From Streptomyces sp. RP5T (GTDB lineage: Bacteria > Actinomycetota > Actinomycetes > Streptomycetales > Streptomycetaceae), in the NCBI RefSeq assembly GCF_003933965.1, contig NZ_RSAJ01000028.1, forward strand, positions 1 through 32,631: a stretch of DNA of 32,631 nt, written 5' to 3'. This document shows positions 16,874 to 25,364 of this stretch, in pieces (position 1 is the stretch's first letter; each line of letters begins with the position of its first letter). The notes under the pieces are model-generated. The model did not search any database and had not been told where the DNA came from. It saw only the letters and a list, made by a program, of their open reading frames with translations. The translations under genes were made by a program, and so were the position numbers.

Positions 16874-17608
16874 TCATTCGACCCCGGGCAGAACCGCTCC
16901 AGTGGACAGTTCGCCGCGCAACCGGCCGGTGATGCGGCGGGCTGTGTCGAGGACGGCCTCGATCTGTGGCGGGCCGGGGTGTTCGACGGTGAAGGCGATC
17001 GACACGGCGGCGACGGCGTGGCCGGGCGCCGACACGACCGGTGCCGAGATCGTCCCGAGGCCGCGCACGACCTCGTTGCGTGTGGTGGCGTATCCGCTGG
17101 CCCGCGCCCGGCTGATCTCCGGTCGCTCACCGAGCAGTTGGGGCTCGGCGGACAGCATGGCAATGCCCGGGGAGCCCAGGGTCAGCGGATGCCGGTCGCC
17201 GGGGCTGTAGACGGTGCGCGAGCGCGTGCTCTCGACCTCGACGGAGACCAGCGTCACCGCTTCTTCGCCGTCCCGGACGACGAAGAAGGAGGTCAGGCCC
17301 ACCCGCGCGGCCAGCCTGGCGATCTCCGGTTTGGCGATCCGCTGGAGCATGGGCAGGGTGCGCCGGCCCAGTGACTGGGCGCGGGTGCCGATGACGTACC
17401 CGTGGGTGGTGTGCGCGACCAGGTGGTGGTCCTGGAGGGTGCGCAGCAGGCGGTAGACGATCGAGCGGTGCAGCCCCATCTGCTGGCTCAGTTCGGCCAG
17501 TGTCAGCGGCACGTCCGACAACGCGATCACTTCCAGGAGCCTGAGCCCCCGGTCCAGGGTCTGAACGGAGGGCCGGCTCGGCGGGGGGTCTTCAGCGGGT
17601 CGGGTCAT
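16874..17608 (-). CDS. IclR-family transcriptional regulator
   Basis: A 244-residue protein with the two-domain IclR layout. The N-terminal winged helix (about 15-75) includes SVQTLDRGLRLLEVIAL and LAELSQQMGLHRSIVYRLLR. The C-terminal effector domain (about 85-240) includes FFVVRDGEEAVTLVSVE, RHPLTLGSPGIAML, GYATTRNEVVRGLGTISAPV and AVAAVSIAF. Its ATG overlaps the stop of the nitrilase gene in ATGA, so it belongs to the amidase-nitrilase operon. IclR proteins commonly control aromatic-acid and hydroxyacid catabolism and respond to a pathway metabolite. The inverted repeats at 16831, 20046 and 20173 are candidate binding sites. Repressor or activator mode cannot be told from sequence. Confidence 0.92.
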   Translation of the reverse strand: MTRPAEDPPPSRPSVQTLDRGLRLLEVIALSDVPLTLAELSQQMGLHRSIVYRLLRTLQDHHLVAHTTHGYVIGTRAQSLGRRTLPMLQRIAKPEIARLAARVGLTSFFVVRDGEEAVTLVSVEVESTRSRTVYSPGDRHPLTLGSPGIAMLSAEPQLLGERPEISRARASGYATTRNEVVRGLGTISAPVVSAPGHAVAAVSIAFTVEHPGPPQIEAVLDTARRITGRLRGELSTGAVLPGVE

Positions 17609-18615
17609 GGTCCGATGATCTCGTCGTCCAGCGCCGGGAACACGCTCTCGGCGGGAACCGCCTCACCGAGCACGGGGCGGCGGGCTTCGCGCCGGTGAAC
17701 GAGGTACGTGGCGTCGGCGCGTGCGTAGTGCCCGGCCGGGTCGTAGGCGTTCTTCGCGAGGTCGATCTCGTCGAGGTCGATGTCGGCGTACACCAGTGCC
17801 TCCTCGCCCTCGTCGACGTCCTTGGTGAGGGTACGTCCGTCGGGGCCGAAGATCCGTGAGCACCCGCCGCCGGCGGTGAGCAGGCGGCGCTGCTCGGGCG
17901 TGGACGCGAAGACGTCGATGCCGGCCGGGGAGATGACCTGGGTGGCCATCAGGACGAAGGCGCTGCCCTCGATGGCGTAGACCTGGGACGCGGCGATGTT
18001 GGCCTCGGCGCTGAGCTGGAAGGCGAGGTCGCGGTAGAGACCGAAACACGGCCAACTGGCCACGTGCACCTGCTCGTTCTGCGCGTACAGGGCGTACTTG
18101 CTGAGCGGCTGCAGGTGTTCGGCGCAGTTCAGGGCCCCGAGCCGGCCGAGCGCGCTGTCGACGACCTTCAGGTCGCTGCCGTCGCCCTCGCCGAACAAGG
18201 TGCGCTCGACGTGGGTCGGCTTGAGCTTGCGGCGGTGCAGCAGCACGCTGCCGTCGGCGGCGATCACGGTCTGGGTGATGTAGAGGCTGCCGTGGTCCTT
18301 CTCGCTGTATCCGAGCGCGACGGTGATGCCGTGCTGCCGGGCGGCGCGGCGGATGGTGGTCAGTCCGTCGCCGTCGGGGGCGAGCGAGGCGGCGTGGTAG
18401 CGGCCGACGAAGGGGACCTGGTCGGCGACCGCGCCCAGCCACAGGAAGTGCGGGTAGCCGGGAATCCACACTTCCGGGAAGGCGATGAGCGAGGCACCGC
18501 CCCGGGCCGCTTCCGCGATCAGGTCGACGGTCTTGGCGACCCCGGCCTCGGCGTCGAGCCAGGCGGGCTCGGCCTGGACGGCCGCGGCCTTGAACCGGCG
18601 GATGGTGTCTGTCAT
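17605..18615 (-). CDS. Nitrilase, arylacetonitrilase type
   Basis: A 336-residue carbon-nitrogen hydrolase, the usual nitrilase length. The catalytic triad is present: Glu48 in AFPEVWIPGYP, Lys130 in HRRKLKPTHVER and Cys164 in LGALNCAEHLQPL. Most nitrilases have CWE at the nucleophile. Here it is CAE, with Ala165 after the Cys. The same Ala is, to my recollection, reported at the same position in the Pseudomonas fluorescens EBC191 arylacetonitrilase, which turns mandelonitrile into mandelate plus some mandelamide. The likely reaction is hydrolysis of an alpha-hydroxy aryl nitrile to the acid and ammonia. The start ATG 18615 has AAGGAG well placed; an ATG at 18639 overlaps the amidase stop but lacks such a site. 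It overlaps the IclR gene by four bases. Confidence 0.9.
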   Translation of the reverse strand: MTDTIRRFKAAAVQAEPAWLDAEAGVAKTVDLIAEAARGGASLIAFPEVWIPGYPHFLWLGAVADQVPFVGRYHAASLAPDGDGLTTIRRAARQHGITVALGYSEKDHGSLYITQTVIAADGSVLLHRRKLKPTHVERTLFGEGDGSDLKVVDSALGRLGALNCAEHLQPLSKYALYAQNEQVHVASWPCFGLYRDLAFQLSAEANIAASQVYAIEGSAFVLMATQVISPAGIDVFASTPEQRRLLTAGGGCSRIFGPDGRTLTKDVDEGEEALVYADIDLDEIDLAKNAYDPAGHYARADATYLVHRREARRPVLGEAVPAESVFPALDDEIIGP

Positions 18616-18635
18616 GTCCGGTCGTCTCCTTCTCT

Positions 18636-20003
18636 TCATGCTCCCGCTTCCAGGAGCTTTTCGACCAGCAGGCCGAGGCCCAGGAGCCGTCGGTCGGTGT
18701 TCCAGGGCGCGTCGAGCGCCACCCCCACCGGAAGTCCCGGGCCCGCCGACCGGACGGGCACGGTGAGGCCGGGAACAGCGGCGACGCTGCCGGGTCCCGT
18801 GTTGCGGATGTAGGTGGGGAAGGACGGGCGCAGGACACCGTCGAGCCGTACACGTTCGGTGTCGGTGTCGATGCGTCCGGCGGGCAGGGGGGTGGTCGGG
18901 AAGAGCACGGCATGGGCTCCGGTTTCGCGGAAGATCCGCCGGTAGCCGTCCACGAGGACACGGTCGCGGACCTCGATGGCGACCTTGTACGCCGTCTCGG
19001 TGACCGCCTGCGGGAACACGACCCGCTCCATGGTCGTGCGTACGTCCGGGTGGGTGATGCGGGTCAGGAGTTCCGCCGGATCGATGCCACCCGTCGCCGT
19101 GCTCAGATACTCGGGCAGCTGCCTGGCCGCCTCGTAGAGGGTGATCGGGAATCCGGCCCGTTCCTCGGCCGTCTCGACCTCCGGCAGCCGTACCGGCACG
19201 AGCCTGACCCCGGCACTCCTCAGGACGTCCAGGGAGTGCTCCCACATCTCGGCGGTACGGGGATGCAGGGGCTCGGTGAAGTGGTGCTCGGGTACTGCGA
19301 GCACGACATCGCGCGGGTAGGGTTCCTCGGCCTGGGCGTGGTCGGCGGCGAGGACGGCATCCAGCAGGACCAGGTCCGCGACGGTCGGAGCCATGGGTCC
19401 GATGGTGTCGCGGGTCCACGACAGCGGGGTCACTCCCCCGGCCGGGTAACGGCCCGTGGTCGGGCGGAGACCGGCAATGCCGGTGAGCGCGGCCGGGACG
19501 CGGACCGAGCCGCCGGTGTCGGTGCCCAGCCCGGCCGGGGCCAGACCCGCGGCGACGGCCGTGGCCGTGCCGCCGCTGCTTCCGCCCGCGAAACGGCTGG
19601 GGTCGGCCGGATTGCGGGCGGGGCCGTACGGGCCGCCCGCGGTGGTGGCTCCCAGGGCGAGCTCGTGCATGTTGGTCTTGCCCAGCACGATCGCGCCTGC
19701 GGCGCGCAGCCGGGTGATCGCCTGCGCGTCGCGGTCCGGGACGAATCCGGCGAGCGCCTCGCAGCCCGCGGTGTTGGGGAGTCCGGCGACATGGATGTTG
19801 TCCTTGACCGCGATCGGCAGCCCATGCAGCGGGCCCCGCGCGGGGCCACGGTCCGCCGCTGCGGCCTCGGCGAGAGCGCGGTCGGCGTCGAGGGTGACGT
19901 AGGCCCCCAGGTTGCCGGCCCGCTCGGCACGTGTGAGGAGTTCCTCGGTGAGCGAGACGCTGGTGGACGTCCCGGCGGCGAGCCGGGAGAGGGCGGTGTG
20001 CAT
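18636..20003 (-). CDS. Amidase-signature hydrolase (possible mandelamide hydrolase)
   Basis: A 455-residue amidase-signature enzyme with the full Ser-cisSer-Lys triad: Lys67 in PIAVKDNIHVAG, cis-Ser142 in FAGGSSGGTA and the nucleophile Ser166 in GTDTGGSVRVPAAL. Family members of this size include indoleacetamide and mandelamide hydrolases. It is the first gene of the minus-strand operon and is followed 20 bases later by the nitrilase. A nitrilase with an Ala next to its Cys may release part of its product as amide, and this enzyme would recover it as acid plus ammonia. Cytoplasmic, with no signal peptide. The start ATG 20003 is preceded by only a weak ribosome binding site. The precise amide is inferred from context. 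Confidence 0.9.
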   Translation of the reverse strand: MHTALSRLAAGTSTSVSLTEELLTRAERAGNLGAYVTLDADRALAEAAAADRGPARGPLHGLPIAVKDNIHVAGLPNTAGCEALAGFVPDRDAQAITRLRAAGAIVLGKTNMHELALGATTAGGPYGPARNPADPSRFAGGSSGGTATAVAAGLAPAGLGTDTGGSVRVPAALTGIAGLRPTTGRYPAGGVTPLSWTRDTIGPMAPTVADLVLLDAVLAADHAQAEEPYPRDVVLAVPEHHFTEPLHPRTAEMWEHSLDVLRSAGVRLVPVRLPEVETAEERAGFPITLYEAARQLPEYLSTATGGIDPAELLTRITHPDVRTTMERVVFPQAVTETAYKVAIEVRDRVLVDGYRRIFRETGAHAVLFPTTPLPAGRIDTDTERVRLDGVLRPSFPTYIRNTGPGSVAAVPGLTVPVRSAGPGLPVGVALDAPWNTDRRLLGLGLLVEKLLEAGA

Positions 20004-20045
20004 GGGCGGACCATAAGGGCCTCGCCGCTGCCGGTGAACAGGGCT

Positions 20046-20062
20046 GTTTCGCAATGCGAGAC
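20046..20062. promoter_or_regulatory. Candidate IclR operator in the divergent promoter region
   Basis: GTTTCGCAATGCGAGAC is a 17-base palindrome with one mismatched pair out of eight. It lies 43 bases upstream of the amidase ATG, in the region shared with the divergent transporter operon. It matches the site upstream of the decarboxylase in GTTTCGCA and GCGA. Confidence 0.55.
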
Positions 20063-20172
20063 TCCAGACAGGTCTCCGGGAGCCCTCGCGACCCCGTGAT
20101 GGACGTGTCGTATCGCCTCCACGCCCCCTGCCTGCAACTGGACGTCTCATTGAGGTCACCGACGGCTCAGCT

Positions 20173-20189
20173 GTCTCGCATATCGAATC
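20173..20189. promoter_or_regulatory. Second candidate operator near the transporter operon
   Basis: GTCTCGCATATCGAATC is about 100 bases upstream of the binding-protein ATG. It agrees with the minus-strand reading of the 16831 site at 13 of 17 positions, but is a poorer palindrome. It may be the transporter-side copy of the operator. Confidence 0.35.
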
Positions 20190-20289
20190 CATGCCCTGTC
20201 CAGGCTCCGACGGCGGGCCTACGTTCGCGGCCACATCCTCCAGCCGCCGCAGTCCGCGACCCGCGGCTCAAGGCCTTCCGGAGCCCGCA

Positions 20290-21612
20290 ATGAAACACCC
20301 CGCGATCAAGCCCTCCCGCCGCAGCGTCCTCAGAGGCCTCGGAGCCACTGCCGTGGCGGCCTCCCCGATCCTCTCCGCCTGTTCCTCCGGCCTCAAGGGC
20401 TCGGGCACCTCGACCGGCGACACCATCAAGATCGGCTACGTCAGCCCGCGCACCGGCGCCTACGCGGCCTTCGCCGAGTCCGACGCATACATCCTCCAGC
20501 AGGTGCGTGCCTTCTTCGCCAAGGGGATCACCCACGACGGCAAGAACTACGACGTGAAGATCCTGGACCGCGACACCGGCTCGGACCCCCAGCAGGCGGC
20601 CACCATCGCGGACGAGCTGATCTCCCAGCAGCAGGTCGACCTGGTCCTCGTCACCGCGACGCCGGACACGATCCACCCGGTGGCGGCCAAGTGCGAGAGC
20701 GAGGGCGTGCCCTGCGTCTCGACCATCGAGCCCTGGCAGGCCTGGTTCTTCGGACGCGGCGGCACCCCGAAGAAGACCTTCACGTACACGTTCCACTTCT
20801 TCGACGGCATCGAGCACGTGGCCAGGGTCGAGAGCGACATGTGGCGGCAGCACGCCACCAACAAGAAGGTCGGCGTGCTGTGGCCCAACGACTCCGACGG
20901 CAACGCCTTCCGCGACAAGACCACCGGTTACCGCGCGCAGCCCCCGACCAAGGGCTTCACCTTCGTCGACCCCGGTTCCTACGAGCCCGGCACCAAGGAC
21001 TTCTCGTCGATCATCGCGGACTTCAAGAAGGAGGGTGTCGAGATCCTCGCCGGCGTGCCCTCGCCGCCCGACTTCGCGACGTTCTGGACCCAGGCCGCGC
21101 AGCAGAACTTCAAGCCCAAGGTCGCCACCATCTCCAAGGCCATCCTCTTCGAGTCGACGGTGGCCTCCCTGCCGAACAACCTCGGCAACGGCCTGTGCAC
21201 GGCGAGCTGGTGGGTGCCGCAGTTCCCGTTCACCTCCACGATCACCGGTCAGACGGCCACCGCGCTCGCCGACGACTACGAGAAGTCCCCGCTGTCCAAG
21301 GGCCGTTCGTGGAACCAGGGGCTCGGCCCCAACCACGCCCTGTTCGAGGTCGCCAACCACGTCCTGCGCAACACCAACCCCAAGGACCGCGAGGCCGTCG
21401 CCGCCCAGATCGCGAAGACCAGCCTCGACACCGTCCTCGGCCACCTCTCCTGGACCGGCGGCGGTGCGGCCAACCCGGTCAAGAACGTCGCCACCATCCC
21501 CATGGTCGGCACCCAGTGGGTCAAGGGCAGCGGTGAGGCGTACGAACTGAAGGTCATCAGCAACAGCTTGCTGCCCGAGGTCAAGCCCGACGCCGATGCG
21601 GCGGAACTGTGA
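20290..21612 (+). CDS. ABC transporter substrate-binding lipoprotein (Liv/amide type)
   Basis: A 440-residue type-1 periplasmic-binding-fold protein. The N-terminus has a twin-arginine pattern SRRSVLRG, a hydrophobic stretch and the lipobox LSAC with Cys31, so it should be exported folded by Tat and lipid-anchored. The mature part (IKIGYVSPRTGAYAAFAES; DRDTGSDPQQAATIADELIS; KKVGVLWPNDSDGNAF) matches the branched-chain amino acid/amide/urea receptor family. An aromatic-rich middle segment (EPWQAWFFGRG) could line a pocket for an aromatic ligand, which is speculative. It is the first gene of five, and its stop overlaps the start of the next gene. The ligand is probably the aromatic acid, amide or nitrile handled by the divergent operon. 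Confidence 0.88.
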   Translation: MKHPAIKPSRRSVLRGLGATAVAASPILSACSSGLKGSGTSTGDTIKIGYVSPRTGAYAAFAESDAYILQQVRAFFAKGITHDGKNYDVKILDRDTGSDPQQAATIADELISQQQVDLVLVTATPDTIHPVAAKCESEGVPCVSTIEPWQAWFFGRGGTPKKTFTYTFHFFDGIEHVARVESDMWRQHATNKKVGVLWPNDSDGNAFRDKTTGYRAQPPTKGFTFVDPGSYEPGTKDFSSIIADFKKEGVEILAGVPSPPDFATFWTQAAQQNFKPKVATISKAILFESTVASLPNNLGNGLCTASWWVPQFPFTSTITGQTATALADDYEKSPLSKGRSWNQGLGPNHALFEVANHVLRNTNPKDREAVAAQIAKTSLDTVLGHLSWTGGGAANPVKNVATIPMVGTQWVKGSGEAYELKVISNSLLPEVKPDADAAEL

Positions 21613-22337
21613 CCGGCCCCCTGCTCGAAGTGGACCATCTCGCCGTGCACTTCGGGGAGTTGCGGGTCCTGGAGGACGTCGGGCTGACCATACCCCGGGG
21701 GCAGGCCGTCGGCATCGTCGGCCCGAACGGCGCGGGCAAGTCGACCCTGCTCAGTGCGATCTCGGGCGTCGAGCGCGCGACTGCGGGTTCCGTGCGGCTG
21801 GCGGGCCGCGATGTCACCCGCACCTCCGCGGCGCAGCGATGCCGGCTCGGCGTCGGCCGCTCCTTCCAGATACCGCGCCCCTTCGGCGACCTGACCGTGT
21901 TCGAGAACGCCCTGGTCGGCGCCGAGCGGGGAGCCCGGCTGCGCGGCGCCTCCGCCCGCGAGCAGGCCCTGCGCGCGCTGGAGACCGCCGGGCTGCTCCA
22001 CCTCGCCAACAAGCCCGCCGGTTCCCTGCCCCTCCTCGGCCGCAAACGGCTGGAGCTGGCGCGGGCGCTCGCCACCAGCCCCGACCTGCTCCTCCTCGAC
22101 GAGATCGCGGGCGGCCTCACCGAGGCCGAGGCGGAGGAACTCGTCGCCACCGTGCTGTCCCTGAAGGAGTCCGGCGTGACGATCCTGTGGATCGAGCATG
22201 TCGTCAAGGCCCTGGTCCAGGTCGTCGACCGGCTCGTCTGCCTCGCCTACGGCCGGATCCGCGTCGACGGCGACCCGCACGAGGTACTGGCCAGCGACGA
22301 GGTCGCGGAGGTCTATCTGGGAGGTACGGCGGCATGA
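21609..22337 (+). CDS. ABC transporter ATP-binding protein, LivG type
   Basis: A 242-residue ATPase starting at GTG 21609, overlapping the previous stop by four bases. Walker A is GPNGAGKS (about 37-44), the Q-loop region is RSFQIPRPFGDLTVFEN, and Walker B is LLLLDEI followed by the AGGLTEAE D-loop. The ABC signature is the relaxed LPLLGRKRLELARAL, as usual for LivG. The switch His is in WIEHVV. It powers import together with the LivF-type partner. Confidence 0.93.
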   Translation: MTGPLLEVDHLAVHFGELRVLEDVGLTIPRGQAVGIVGPNGAGKSTLLSAISGVERATAGSVRLAGRDVTRTSAAQRCRLGVGRSFQIPRPFGDLTVFENALVGAERGARLRGASAREQALRALETAGLLHLANKPAGSLPLLGRKRLELARALATSPDLLLLDEIAGGLTEAEAEELVATVLSLKESGVTILWIEHVVKALVQVVDRLVCLAYGRIRVDGDPHEVLASDEVAEVYLGGTAA

Positions 22338-23062
22338 GCACGCTGCTGCGAGTCGACTCCGTCGATGCCGGATACGGCGACTTCCAGGCCCTGTTCGGCA
22401 TCGACCTCGACGTGGCCGAGGGTGAGCTGCTCGCCCTCGTCGGCGCCAACGGAGCAGGAAAATCAACCCTGTTGAAAACCATCGCGGGAGCCCTGAAGCC
22501 CTTCCGCGGCACCGTCGGCCTGGCCGGTGAGGACGTCACCGCCGAGCCGGACATCCGCCGGGCCCGCAAGGGTGTCTGTCTGGTCCCGGAGGGCCGCCGG
22601 CTCTTCCCGTCGCTCACCGTGGAGGAGAACCTCCAGGTGGGCGCAGCCACCGGGCGCAAGGGCCCCTGGAACCTGGCCAAGGTGTACGAGGCGATGCCGC
22701 TCGTCGCCGACCGCCGTACCCGCAAGGCGGCCCGACTCTCCGGCGGTGAGCAGCAGGCCGTCGCCATCGGCCGCGCCCTGATGGGCAATCCGCGTCTGCT
22801 GCTGCTCGACGAGGTCTCCCTGGGCCTGGCCCCGCTCGTCGTGGACCAGCTCTACACGGCGCTGCCCGGTATCCGCGCCGAGGGCGCGACCGTGATCCTG
22901 GTCGAGCAGGACCTGAACCGCACGTTCGCCGTGGCGGACCGCATCGCGTGTGTCCTGGAGGGCCGGATCGTGCTGACCGGCCAAGCGGCCGGACTGACCC
23001 GCGACGAGGTGACCGCCGCGTACTTCGGCACCGGTGCCTTCCCGGAGGTGAAGACCCCATGA
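22334..23062 (+). CDS. ABC transporter ATP-binding protein, LivF type
   Basis: A 242-residue ATPase from ATG 22334, overlapping the LivG stop in ATGA. Walker A is GANGAGKSTLLKT, the family marker CLVPEGRRLFPSLTVEENL is present, the signature is LSGGEQQAVAIGRAL, and Walker B is LLLLDEVSLGLAP. The canonical switch His is replaced: VILVEQDLNRTF, as is usual for LivF. It forms the ATPase heterodimer of the importer. Confidence 0.93.
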   Translation: MSTLLRVDSVDAGYGDFQALFGIDLDVAEGELLALVGANGAGKSTLLKTIAGALKPFRGTVGLAGEDVTAEPDIRRARKGVCLVPEGRRLFPSLTVEENLQVGAATGRKGPWNLAKVYEAMPLVADRRTRKAARLSGGEQQAVAIGRALMGNPRLLLLDEVSLGLAPLVVDQLYTALPGIRAEGATVILVEQDLNRTFAVADRIACVLEGRIVLTGQAAGLTRDEVTAAYFGTGAFPEVKTP

Positions 23063-23931
23063 ACTGGCTCAACGCAATCCTGCAGGGCGTCCTGCTCGGC
23101 GGCATCTTCGCCATGGCCGCCGCGGGACTGTCCCTCGTCTTCGGCGTGATGCGGATCGCCAACCTCGCCCACGGGGACCTGATGATCCTCGGCGGTTACG
23201 TGGCCTCGGTGACCGCTGCCCACTACGGCGTCCCGGTCCCCGTCACCGTCGTGGTGTCGATGATCGCGGTGGGCGGGCTCGGCTACCTGGTCCAACGCTC
23301 CCTGCTGGACCGGGCGATGGGCCTCGGCGAACTCGCCCCGATGCTGGTCACCTTCGGTATCTCGGTGATCATCCCGAACGTCCTGGTCCAGGTGTTCAGC
23401 AGCGACGCGCAGCCCCTGCCCATCGGCTCGCTCGGCACCGCGAGCATCGACCTCGGCGCCGGCCTGGCCATCGGCTGGTTCCCCCTGATCACGGTGGGCG
23501 CGGCGGTGGCGGTCCTCTCCTCCCTCCACCTCTTCCTCTTCCGCACGCAGCCCGGCCGCATAGTCCGGGCCACGTCCGACGACCGCGCGGTGGTCCGCCT
23601 CATGGGCGTCGACAACCGCCGCGTGTACGCCCTGACGTCGGTCATCGCCTTCGCGACGGTGGCCCTGGCCGGTGTCCTTTACACGATGCGGCAGGGCGGA
23701 GTCACCCCCTTCGAGGGTCAGCTCACCGTCCTGTTCGCCTTCGAGACGGTCATCATCGGCGGCCTCGGCTCCCTGTGGGGCACGCTCGCGGGTGGCGTGG
23801 TGCTCGGTGTGGCGCAGTCCGTCGGCGCCCAGATCTCCCCGGACCTTCCCCTGCTCGCGGGGCACGTGGTCTTCCTCCTGGTCCTGGTGTTCCGCCCGCA
23901 GGGCCTGTTCGGCAGGAGTGTCCTCGCATGA
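23059..23931 (+). CDS. ABC transporter permease, LivH type
   Basis: A 290-residue integral membrane protein from ATG 23059, again overlapping the upstream stop by four bases. It has about eight hydrophobic segments, the LivH opening QGVLLGGIFAMAAAGLSLVF, the marker ANLAHGDLMILGGYV near residues 38-52, and GGLGSLWGTLAGGVVLGV near the end. It forms one half of the membrane channel. Confidence 0.93.
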   Translation: MNWLNAILQGVLLGGIFAMAAAGLSLVFGVMRIANLAHGDLMILGGYVASVTAAHYGVPVPVTVVVSMIAVGGLGYLVQRSLLDRAMGLGELAPMLVTFGISVIIPNVLVQVFSSDAQPLPIGSLGTASIDLGAGLAIGWFPLITVGAAVAVLSSLHLFLFRTQPGRIVRATSDDRAVVRLMGVDNRRVYALTSVIAFATVALAGVLYTMRQGGVTPFEGQLTVLFAFETVIIGGLGSLWGTLAGGVVLGVAQSVGAQISPDLPLLAGHVVFLLVLVFRPQGLFGRSVLA

Positions 23932-24944
23932 CCGTCCAGACAGCCCCCGCCCCCGAGGCGACCGCACTGCCGGCCGTACACCGGGGTGGCCGCGCGACCG
24001 TCCTGGGCCTGGCAGGAACGGCCGTCGTCCTCCTGACGATGGTGGCCCTCCCCTACGTCGTCGAGTCGGGGGTGACGGCCCAACTGGTCAAGCTCTGCTA
24101 CCTGGTGGCCCTGGCCTCCATGTGGAACCTGCTCGCGGGGTACGCGGGCATGATGTCGATGGGCCAGCAGGCGTTCATCGGCATGGGCGCCTACCTGCTG
24201 TTCGTCGTCAACGACCACGGCGTGAACGTCTACGCCGGCACGCTCGTCGTCTCCGCCGCGGTGGCTCTGCTCGCCTGGCCGGTGTCCTACCTCGCCTTCC
24301 GCCTGCGCGGCGGCTACTTCGCCGTCGGCACCTGGGTGATCGCCGAGGTCGTCCGCCTGATCGTGGTCCGCTTCGACTCCCTGGGCGCTGCAAGTGGACG
24401 CACCCTCTCGGACGTCACCACCGATCCGGTGCTGCGGCGCGCCTTCACCTACTGGCTGGCGCTCGCCGTCATGGCCGCGGCCGTGCTCGGCACCTACGCC
24501 GTCCTGCGCAGCCGCCTCGGCCTGAGCCTGCAGGCCATCCGCGACGACGACACCGCCGCCGGTTCCCTCGGCGTGAACGTCACCCGGGGCAAGCGGACCA
24601 TCTACATCACCGCGGCCGCCGGCTGTGCCGCCGCCGGTGCGGTGATCTGCGTGAACAGCCTGGGGGTGGCGTCACCGACGCAGATCTTCGGGGTGCAGTA
24701 CTCGGCCCTGATGGTCTTCATGGTGATCATCGGCGGCATCGGCACGATCGAGGGCCCGGTCATCGGCGCAATCGCGTACTTCCTCCTCGACAAGTACTTC
24801 GCCCAGAGCGGCGTCTGGTACCTGATCGTGGTGGGCGCGGCCGCGATCGTGGTCTCCCTGTATCTGCCGCGGGGGTTGTGGGGGACGCTGGCCCACCGCA
24901 CGGGCTTCGCCGTCTTCCCGGTGCGCCATACGGTCCGGTCATAG
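23928..24944 (+). CDS. ABC transporter permease, LivM type
   Basis: A 338-residue integral membrane protein from ATG 23928, overlapping the LivH stop in ATGA. The LivM markers NLLAGYAGMMSMGQQAFIGM (about 68-87), LRGGYFAVGTWVIAEVVRL and VIIGGIGTIEGPVIGA are present with about nine hydrophobic segments. It completes the five-gene importer. Confidence 0.93.
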   Translation: MTVQTAPAPEATALPAVHRGGRATVLGLAGTAVVLLTMVALPYVVESGVTAQLVKLCYLVALASMWNLLAGYAGMMSMGQQAFIGMGAYLLFVVNDHGVNVYAGTLVVSAAVALLAWPVSYLAFRLRGGYFAVGTWVIAEVVRLIVVRFDSLGAASGRTLSDVTTDPVLRRAFTYWLALAVMAAAVLGTYAVLRSRLGLSLQAIRDDDTAAGSLGVNVTRGKRTIYITAAAGCAAAGAVICVNSLGVASPTQIFGVQYSALMVFMVIIGGIGTIEGPVIGAIAYFLLDKYFAQSGVWYLIVVGAAAIVVSLYLPRGLWGTLAHRTGFAVFPVRHTVRS

Positions 24945-25364
24945 GTCGGCCTAGGCGTAGGCCCTCGTGCTCGACGGAGAGCTCGTCGTACCGCCGCTTC
25001 GGTGAACTTTCGAAACCGCGCCGTCGCAGCGCCGTCCGGGCTGCGGCTGTCCGCCCGCCCAGTTGATCGATTTCGACGTGCTTGAGGCCGCGGGAATCGG
25101 GTGGGAGGACCTCTTCGCCCGCGCAGTGCTCGCCGCCCCGTTCCCCGTGTGCCCGTCCACGACCGACCGACCGGGCGACCGCGTGGGTCGGCCGGACCCG
25201 GTCCGGGGCACGGTCGGCATCGAGGGCGTCGTGGTCAGGGCAGCCCATGACAAGCGGCCGGCCAGGACCCGGGATGGGTGATCCGCGGGCAACGCGCGTC
25301 CGCACACGTTCCTGGAAGACCGGCGGACCAGGGCAGCCGGCTCTCGCCCTGCCCGGGTCCGCGG
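24945..25364. other. Intergenic region between convergent operons
   Basis: No gene is recognised; frames here do not show consistent coding bias. A short perfect hairpin (24948-24963, stem GGCCTA, loop GGCG) directly follows the LivM stop and may end the transporter transcript. A stronger hairpin lies at the other end (25324-25361). Confidence 0.4.
25324..25361 (-). terminator. Hairpin terminator downstream of ptsI
   Basis: Arms CGGACCAGGGCAG (25324-25336) and CTGCCCGGGTCCG (25349-25361) pair over 13 positions with one mismatch and a 12-base loop. It lies four bases beyond the ptsI stop. No T-run is present. It could serve both converging operons. Confidence 0.65.

Noticed and set aside
18616-19419. 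Long N-terminal extension of the nitrilase
   Set aside because: The upstream part is a shadow of the amidase gene; the nitrilase family start and a good ribosome binding site are at 18615.
20167-21444. 425-codon open frame on the minus strand
   Set aside because: Antisense to the substrate-binding lipoprotein gene; low-complexity Gly/Val/Asp-rich translation.
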